Source: Methylobacterium sp. GXS13 (lineage in GTDB: Bacteria; Pseudomonadota; Alphaproteobacteria; Rhizobiales; Beijerinckiaceae). Taken from it: a DNA stretch of 64,000 nt. Position 1 is the first letter of the stretch. Every line of letters starts with the position of its first letter. The position numbers were made by a program, and so were the translations under genes. Of this stretch, positions 59,565-64,000 are shown one piece after another. The stretch is from NCBI RefSeq assembly GCF_001455965.1, contig NZ_LKKO01000021.1, positions 1 through 64,000 of the forward strand. Direction: 5' to 3'. The notes under the pieces were generated by a model that did no database searches, had not been told where the DNA came from, and was given only the letters and a program-made list of their open reading frames with translations.

Positions 59565-60656
59565 TCAGATTGTGACCGGCGCCGGGACGCCGTGGGCGGC
59601 AAAGAGCGCCCTCAGCTCATCGCGGGACTGTTCGAACAGTTTCACGGCCTTTCCGACCGACAGGCGACCTCGTTCGATGGCTTCGGCGATGGTCCGCGCA
59701 AAGTTCCGGGAGAAAAGCGGCGGCTTTTCATAGTTGGCGGGAGCCTCGGAGGGCACGACTTCGAGATGACGGGCTGTGGCACTGAGAAGCCGCAACGCGA
59801 CAAGGCGCCAGTGCAACGCCTGCGTCGAGACTTGGAAGTGGTCGGCGACCGCACGCAGTCGGGTCGAACGTTCGGCGTTTCCGAGATCTCGCCACTCACC
59901 GTAGCGCGCAAGGAGCCGTTGCGGCATCAGGAGCGCTGCGGCGAAGTTGTTGGCCAGCAACTCGACGCGGCCGCCGCCCTTCATGCTGGCACGCTCGACG
60001 GGCTTAGGTGGCATCGTATCCCAAGTCAGGATGTGAAAGAATTCGTGCGCAAGGTCGAAGTTGCGCCGCCGCCCGTTGTCTCTGCGGTTTACTAGGACAG
60101 CGTCCAGCTCCGGCAGGCGGCATGCCGCACCAGAGATCCCGTCCTCCATATCGACCATGAGCACGAGGATGCCGAAATCCTCCTCCATGACCTGCGGCAG
60201 CCGGCGTGCGGGAACGTCGCCCATCTTGTAGGCTAGGGTTATGCGCTCGCCCTCGGCCATCGCCTGCTCGAAGGTTGACCGTTCCCAGAGCCGGAGGCTG
60301 CGGCGCTCCGAAGGCCCCGGTCGCTCATCCATCGAGCTGAGGGAGCGATAGGCGGCGAGCCACCGGCCTGCCCGCTGCTGGTAGGCGGTGAGGGCCGTCG
60401 GTGAGCAGTCGAGCTGCCGCCAACTAAAGGCCCCCTCGCCGACAAGCCGGAAGGGGTCGGTGAAATAGTCGGGATCGAGTTCGAATCGGTCGATCAGCGC
60501 AACCAGCTCTTCCGGCTTGGCCTGACGCTCACCGCTCTCGATGTACGAGATGGTCTGGCGGTCGGCGATGCCGAGGATCTCGGCCACGCCCTCCTGACTG
60601 AGGTTGTGCTCGTCGCGCAGCGCCTTCAGGCGCAGTCCGATGAGGGGGTTGGTCAT
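59565..60656 (-). CDS. XRE + ImmA/IrrE metallopeptidase regulator
   Basis: A 363-residue protein. An N-terminal Cro/C1 helix-turn-helix (LRLKALRDEHNLSQEGVAEI; RQTISYIESGER) is followed by an ImmA/IrrE-type zinc peptidase domain with the HExxH motif in NFDLAHEFFHIL (about residues 210-221). Such proteins bind their promoter and cleave or neutralise a partner. MTNPLIG at 60656 has GGAGAG upstream. It precedes the PIN-like gene and would be its antitoxin or regulator. Confidence 0.85.
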   Translation of the reverse strand: MTNPLIGLRLKALRDEHNLSQEGVAEILGIADRQTISYIESGERQAKPEELVALIDRFELDPDYFTDPFRLVGEGAFSWRQLDCSPTALTAYQQRAGRWLAAYRSLSSMDERPGPSERRSLRLWERSTFEQAMAEGERITLAYKMGDVPARRLPQVMEEDFGILVLMVDMEDGISGAACRLPELDAVLVNRRDNGRRRNFDLAHEFFHILTWDTMPPKPVERASMKGGGRVELLANNFAAALLMPQRLLARYGEWRDLGNAERSTRLRAVADHFQVSTQALHWRLVALRLLSATARHLEVVPSEAPANYEKPPLFSRNFARTIAEAIERGRLSVGKAVKLFEQSRDELRALFAAHGVPAPVTI

Positions 60657-60788
60657 CACTCTCTCCACGCACCGATACATAATCTTGCAAATTGAGATTT
60701 GCAAGATTTTGAGGTGCAGGGAGGCTCGCCCCAGGCTTGGTCCTTTGGCGTGTGTCGAACAGGAGACGAGCGACTGCCGCCTGCGATT

Positions 60789-61541
60789 TCATGCGAGGTG
60801 TGGGAGGTACCCGGGACCTGGCTGCACCGATCGTTTGTCGACAAGGATCGTGCGCCTTTTAGGTGCGCCCGGATCGGACAGCTTCGGTGTGAGCGTGATG
60901 ATGGCAACCTTCCAGTTAGGCATGCCGGGAAGGGGAGCGTCCATGACGCCGACAAGGACGGTTACCCCGCGATGTCGGAACTCGGCGACCGCGGCGAGCA
61001 GGTCGTTGCACAGGTCACGCCGCCGGTCGGGCTCGCCACAGCCGATGGCATGCGGCCCCATCACCATCGAGGCGACGTCCATCCACTCCGTCAGTCCCTC
61101 GACCTGTGCGTCGTAGGCCGGCCCCAGCTCCGGACGGTGAATCAGGAGCGCCTGCGATGCGGCGACCATGCGAACCTGGCGGTGGGTCTCGAATGGGCTG
61201 ACCGCGACCGGTTCGAGATGGCCCATCTCTTCGACGAATTGGGCTGCGGCCTCCTCTCGCGGAATGGGAATGCGCGGCTCAGTGAAGGCGCCACGCTCGT
61301 AACCGAGCGCCTGGGCGATCCTGTCGAGGCTTTCGGCTCCGACCGGCTCGGCCCGCTCCACCCGCTCGACGGTCGACAGCGAGACCCGTGCGAAGTCCGC
61401 GAGGGTCTCTTTCTTCCATTGCCGCAGGCTCCGGCCCATCCTGGTCACCATCGCGACAAGCTCGACGGGCGGGACGTGGTGGACCCCTTGTGGGGGAGGC
61501 GGCATCGCTGCCAGCCGGTCGATGATCTCCTTGGGCGTCAT
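60789..61541 (-). CDS. XRE family helix-turn-helix protein, 250 aa
   Basis: The N-terminal third has a Cro/C1-type helix-turn-helix (SLRQWKKETLADFARVSLSTVERVERAE, about residues 37-75). The rest is unrecognised: ALGYERGAFTEPRIPIPREE, then WMDVASMVMGPHAIGCG and VTVLVGVMDAPLPGMPNWK, possibly a small alpha/beta sensor. GGAAGGAG lies before ATG 61541. It reads in the same direction as the XRE/ImmA and PIN-like genes, 132 bp upstream. Confidence 0.78.
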   Translation of the reverse strand: MTPKEIIDRLAAMPPPPQGVHHVPPVELVAMVTRMGRSLRQWKKETLADFARVSLSTVERVERAEPVGAESLDRIAQALGYERGAFTEPRIPIPREEAAAQFVEEMGHLEPVAVSPFETHRQVRMVAASQALLIHRPELGPAYDAQVEGLTEWMDVASMVMGPHAIGCGEPDRRRDLCNDLLAAVAEFRHRGVTVLVGVMDAPLPGMPNWKVAIITLTPKLSDPGAPKRRTILVDKRSVQPGPGYLPHLA

Positions 61542-61901
61542 GTCCTGCTCCTTCCGACGCATGGAAGGTGGCCCAGGCTTCACGGGCAAAGGAGCCCGAA
61601 AAACCCTTCAGGGCATCTTGGCTGACAAGCGAAGACGGGTCGACAATCGAGATATAACGCCAAGGCTCACGCGTTACGGACGCTGCTCCTTTGCCAGGCG
61701 GCGCCGGAAGGCTGCGGGGCGGCAGGGCACACAAATCACCCGACGCATCCGCCAAGCCCGCTGCGTGCCCCGGGAGGGGCGGCTGACCTGCAGGCTAGGC
61801 TTATCCACACCTGGATCCCCGGGGACAAATCGGGGTCATATCCTCATTCGACGCAAGTCGCCGCTGAGCGGTGACAAGGACTTACGGCGGTATGAGGTAA
61901 A
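61542..61901 (+). other. Spacer before tRNA-Ser with a DnaA-box-like word
   Basis: A 360-bp stretch without a gene. It contains one perfect TTATCCACA (61801-61809) and an adjacent CCCCGGGGA palindrome (61817-61825). A single box is not an origin. Confidence 0.5.
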
Positions 61902-61993
61902 TGGCGGAGACGGAGGGATTCGAACCCTCGATACCCCTTTCGGGGTATGCTCATTTAGCAAACGAGTGCCTTCAGCCGCTCGGCCACGTCTCC
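61902..61993 (-). tRNA. tRNA-Ser (anticodon GCU)
   Basis: The minus strand starts GGAGACGTGGCCGAGCGGC and ends with the matching acceptor plus encoded CCA (61902-61904). The anticodon stem-loop CTCGTTTGCTAAATGAG gives anticodon GCT (reads AGC/AGU). A long variable arm (CATACCCCGAAAGGGGTATC) is typical of serine tRNA, and the T arm is GAGGGTTCGAATCCCTC. tRNA genes are frequent integration targets, and the defence-like block lies on its 3' side. Confidence 0.95.
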
Positions 61994-62005
61994 GGCGCTC
62001 TGGCT

Positions 62006-62857
62006 CTAGAAGGTCGGACCGGGCGGGTCAACCCGATCCGGGCCGGTCGTTGTGCGGCGGCGGCGTTCGTAGTGCTTGGCGATGCGCAGATGGCGCGACA
62101 TGGCGTAGTTCATGGCCGTCAGGAAGCCGTAGGTGCCGCGCAAGACGTGGCGTCGGCCGAGATAGGCCTTGAGGAAATTGCCCGGCAGCTCGACGAAGAC
62201 GCGCCAAGTGGGGATCACCACGCCGCGGGCTTCGAGGTCGTCCGCCTGCTGGTCGGAATAGCGGTTCAGCTTGTCCAGCTGGTCGCCCAGCGAGCGCACC
62301 GAGAAATGGTGGATGACGCCCCGGAGGCGGCCGGGCTTGACCCCGGGCTCCAGGGCGACGCGGTCGTGGACCGGGGAGGGGGCGTAGCGCCCCCGGTCCT
62401 TGCGGTAGAGCCGCACCGGCGTGAGCTTGTAGGCCCAGGGATGAGGCCGGCCCTCGCCGGGGAAGACTTCCGCGATGCCGATTCGCCAGGCCGGCCGGCG
62501 CGGCTCGCCGGCGGTGAACAGGGCGCGGATTTCGGCGGCGAGGTCGGCGGGGACGACCTCGTCGGCGTCGAGGTTCAGGAGCCAGACGTGCCGGCACTGC
62601 TCCTCGGCGAAGCGCTTCTGAGGGCCGTAGCCCGGCCAGGGATTGTGAATCATCCGGGCGCCGAGCGAAGCCGCGAGCGCCTGGGTTCCGTCCGTGGAGC
62701 CCGAATCGACCACCAAGAGGTCGTCGGTTAGGTCGCGTACCGCCCGGATCGTCGCGCCGATCCGATCCGCCTCGTTGCGGGCGATGATGAAGATCGACAG
62801 CGGTAGCGGCGCGGCGCCCGCCCGCGGGGCCGTCGAGCCCATGGGAGCGTCGGTCAC
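62006..62857 (-). CDS. Family 2 glycosyltransferase (WaaE/KdtX-like)
   Basis: A 283-residue GT-A fold glycosyltransferase. It begins LSIFIIARNEADRIGATIRA, then LLVVDSGSTDGTQALAASLGA, with the metal-binding DADE in HVWLLNLDADEVVP. The tail LGDQLDKLNRYSDQQADDL and basic C terminus are seen in LPS core-modifying enzymes. It probably adds a sugar to lipopolysaccharide at the cytoplasmic face. GTG 62857 overlaps the lysA stop (GTGA) and is preferred; ATG 62842 is an alternative. Confidence 0.86.
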   Translation of the reverse strand: MTDAPMGSTAPRAGAAPLPLSIFIIARNEADRIGATIRAVRDLTDDLLVVDSGSTDGTQALAASLGARMIHNPWPGYGPQKRFAEEQCRHVWLLNLDADEVVPADLAAEIRALFTAGEPRRPAWRIGIAEVFPGEGRPHPWAYKLTPVRLYRKDRGRYAPSPVHDRVALEPGVKPGRLRGVIHHFSVRSLGDQLDKLNRYSDQQADDLEARGVVIPTWRVFVELPGNFLKAYLGRRHVLRGTYGFLTAMNYAMSRHLRIAKHYERRRRTTTGPDRVDPPGPTF

Positions 62858-64000
62858 GCCAGCCAGTCCGGCATCCGGTCGAGGGCGATCAGCGCCTCCA
62901 CGCTGACCCGCGGCCGCACCACGGCCGCTTGGTCGCCGCGCACCAGCACCTCCGGCACCAGGGCGCGGGTGTTGTAGGTGCAAGCCTGGACCGCCCCGTA
63001 GGCGCCGGCACTCATCACGGCGATCAGGTCGCCGGCCTTCACCGCCGGCATCTCGCGGTTGAGGGCGAGATAGTCGCCGGTCTCGCAGACCGGGCCGACC
63101 ACGTCGGCGACGATGCGGGGCGTGTCCGGCCCCGGCTCGGCCACCGGGCGCAGGCCGTGATAGGCCTCGTACAGGGTCGGGCGGATCAGGTCGTTCATCG
63201 CGGCGTCGACGATCACGAAGGTGCGCCCCTCGGAGTGCTTCACGTACAGCACCCGGGTCACCAGGATCCCGGCATTGCCGCAAATCATCCGGCCGATCTC
63301 GAAGACCGGGCGCAGGCCGAGCGGAGCGAAATGCGGCCGCAGGGTCGCGGCCAGGGCGGCGGGGTCGGGCGGTGGGGCGTTGTCGTCGCGGTACGGGATG
63401 CCGAGGCCGCCGCCGAAATCGATGTGGCGCAGGGGATGGCCCGCCGCCAGGAGTTGCCGGGCGAGGTCGGCGAGCAGCCGTGCCGCGCTGGCGAAGGGCG
63501 CGAGGTCGGTGATCTGGCTGCCGATATGCATGTCGACGCCGTGGATCGCGATGCCCGGCAGGGTCGCGGCCGCGGCGTAGACCGCCGGCGCCCGGGTGAT
63601 CGGGATGCCGAACTTGTTCTCGTACTTGCCGGTGGAGATCTTGGCGTGGGTGCCGGCATCCACGTCCGGGTTGACCCGCACCGAGACGGGGGCGGTCAGG
63701 CCGAGGCCCACGGCCGTCTCGGAGAGCTGGGCCAGTTCCGGCTCGCTCTCGACGTTGAAGCAGAAGATCCCGGCTTGGAGCGCGGCCACCATCTCGTCCC
63801 GGGTCTTGCCGACGCCGGAGAACACGATCTTGGCCGGATCGACCCCGGCCGCGAGCGCCCGATGCAGCTCGCCGCCGGAGACGATGTCCATGCCGGCGCC
63901 CTGGGCCGCGAGGGTCCGCAGCACGGCCTGATTCGAATTCGCCTTCATGGCGAAGCAGACCAGCGCGTCGTCGCCCGCGAAGGCCTGGGCGAACACGCGG
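62854..64000 (-). CDS. lysA: Diaminopimelate decarboxylase LysA, 3' part
   Basis: About 382 residues are visible; the N terminus lies beyond the window edge. The PLP lysine is in LVCFAMKANSNQAVL, followed by GMDIVSGGELHRALAAG, VSVRVNPDVDAGTHAKISTG, the glycine loop DFGGGLGIPY and the second-domain motif VVGPVCETGDYLA with the active-site cysteine. It removes CO2 from meso-diaminopimelate to give lysine. It overlaps the glycosyltransferase start by four bases. Confidence 0.95.
   Translation of the reverse strand, partial: RVFAQAFAGDDALVCFAMKANSNQAVLRTLAAQGAGMDIVSGGELHRALAAGVDPAKIVFSGVGKTRDEMVAALQAGIFCFNVESEPELAQLSETAVGLGLTAPVSVRVNPDVDAGTHAKISTGKYENKFGIPITRAPAVYAAAATLPGIAIHGVDMHIGSQITDLAPFASAARLLADLARQLLAAGHPLRHIDFGGGLGIPYRDDNAPPPDPAALAATLRPHFAPLGLRPVFEIGRMICGNAGILVTRVLYVKHSEGRTFVIVDAAMNDLIRPTLYEAYHGLRPVAEPGPDTPRIVADVVGPVCETGDYLALNREMPAVKAGDLIAVMSAGAYGAVQACTYNTRALVPEVLVRGDQAAVVRPRVSVEALIALDRMPDWLA

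Noticed and set aside
61801..61809. Replication origin
   Set aside because: Only one DnaA box is present, with no AT-rich unwinding region or origin-linked genes.

Overview
The window looks like a chromosomal segment of a Methylobacterium-like alphaproteobacterium (Hyphomicrobiales). The evidence is high-GC coding bias, a glutathione-independent formaldehyde dehydrogenase, a monomeric sarcosine-oxidase-type enzyme that would release formaldehyde, a two-gene ActP/DUF485 acetate transporter, an IalB-family protein, and several IS families (IS5, IS256, IS1182, IS3, IS630). The genus is an inference from gene content; no 16S or housekeeping marker set is present.

Layout. 1-9.1 kb: the edge of an IS5-type element, then a Crp/Fnr regulator divergent from an accessory stress island (peroxiredoxin, cytosolic DsbA-like protein, DnaK, ClpB, GrpE, CbpA-type DnaJ, CbpM). 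Three palindromes of the form CTGAY-N4-RTCAG lie in the intergenic spaces of this island and look like operators for the regulator. 9.1-12.1 kb: ABM-domain protein, formaldehyde dehydrogenase and a zinc-free quinone reductase. 12.1-14.9 kb: decayed DNA with a cyclase remnant and a frameshifted alpha/beta hydrolase. 14.9-30.5 kb: a surface and signalling region with a HerA-type ATPase overlapping a PAS-GGDEF-EAL protein, a trimeric autotransporter adhesin followed by an IalB-family protein, an inactivated IS256 element, and a very large autotransporter subtilase. 31-32.6 kb: an intact IS1182 element.

32.9-45.5 kb: a GlxA-type regulator divergent from an N-methyl-amino-acid oxidase plus polar amino-acid ABC transporter operon; an orphan gene between dispersed repeats; ActP/DUF485; an Old Yellow Enzyme with a divergent AraC regulator; an SphA-type outer-membrane barrel. 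46.1-53.1 kb: a complete eight-gene Nit1C nitrilase cluster (Sll0783/MSMEG_0572, nitrilase, radical SAM, GNAT, AIR-synthase-like, glycosyltransferase, MSMEG_0570, MSMEG_0569 flavoprotein) in one overlapping operon, divergent from a MocR regulator; the spacer carries repeated CATACAAT motifs. 55.0-61.5 kb: a mobile and defence-like block (degenerate IS3 beside a truncated IS630, a HEPN protein, a PD-(D/E)xK nuclease-like protein, a PIN-like/XRE-ImmA pair, an XRE regulator) ending at tRNA-Ser(GCU). 62.0-64.0 kb: core genes, a GT2 glycosyltransferase and the 3' part of lysA.

Themes: proteotoxic and redox stress under one Crp/Fnr switch; C1 metabolism (formaldehyde from N-demethylation and its oxidation); surface adhesion next to c-di-GMP turnover; nitrile or cyanide nitrogen use by Nit1C. 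All family assignments are from reading sequence without database searches.
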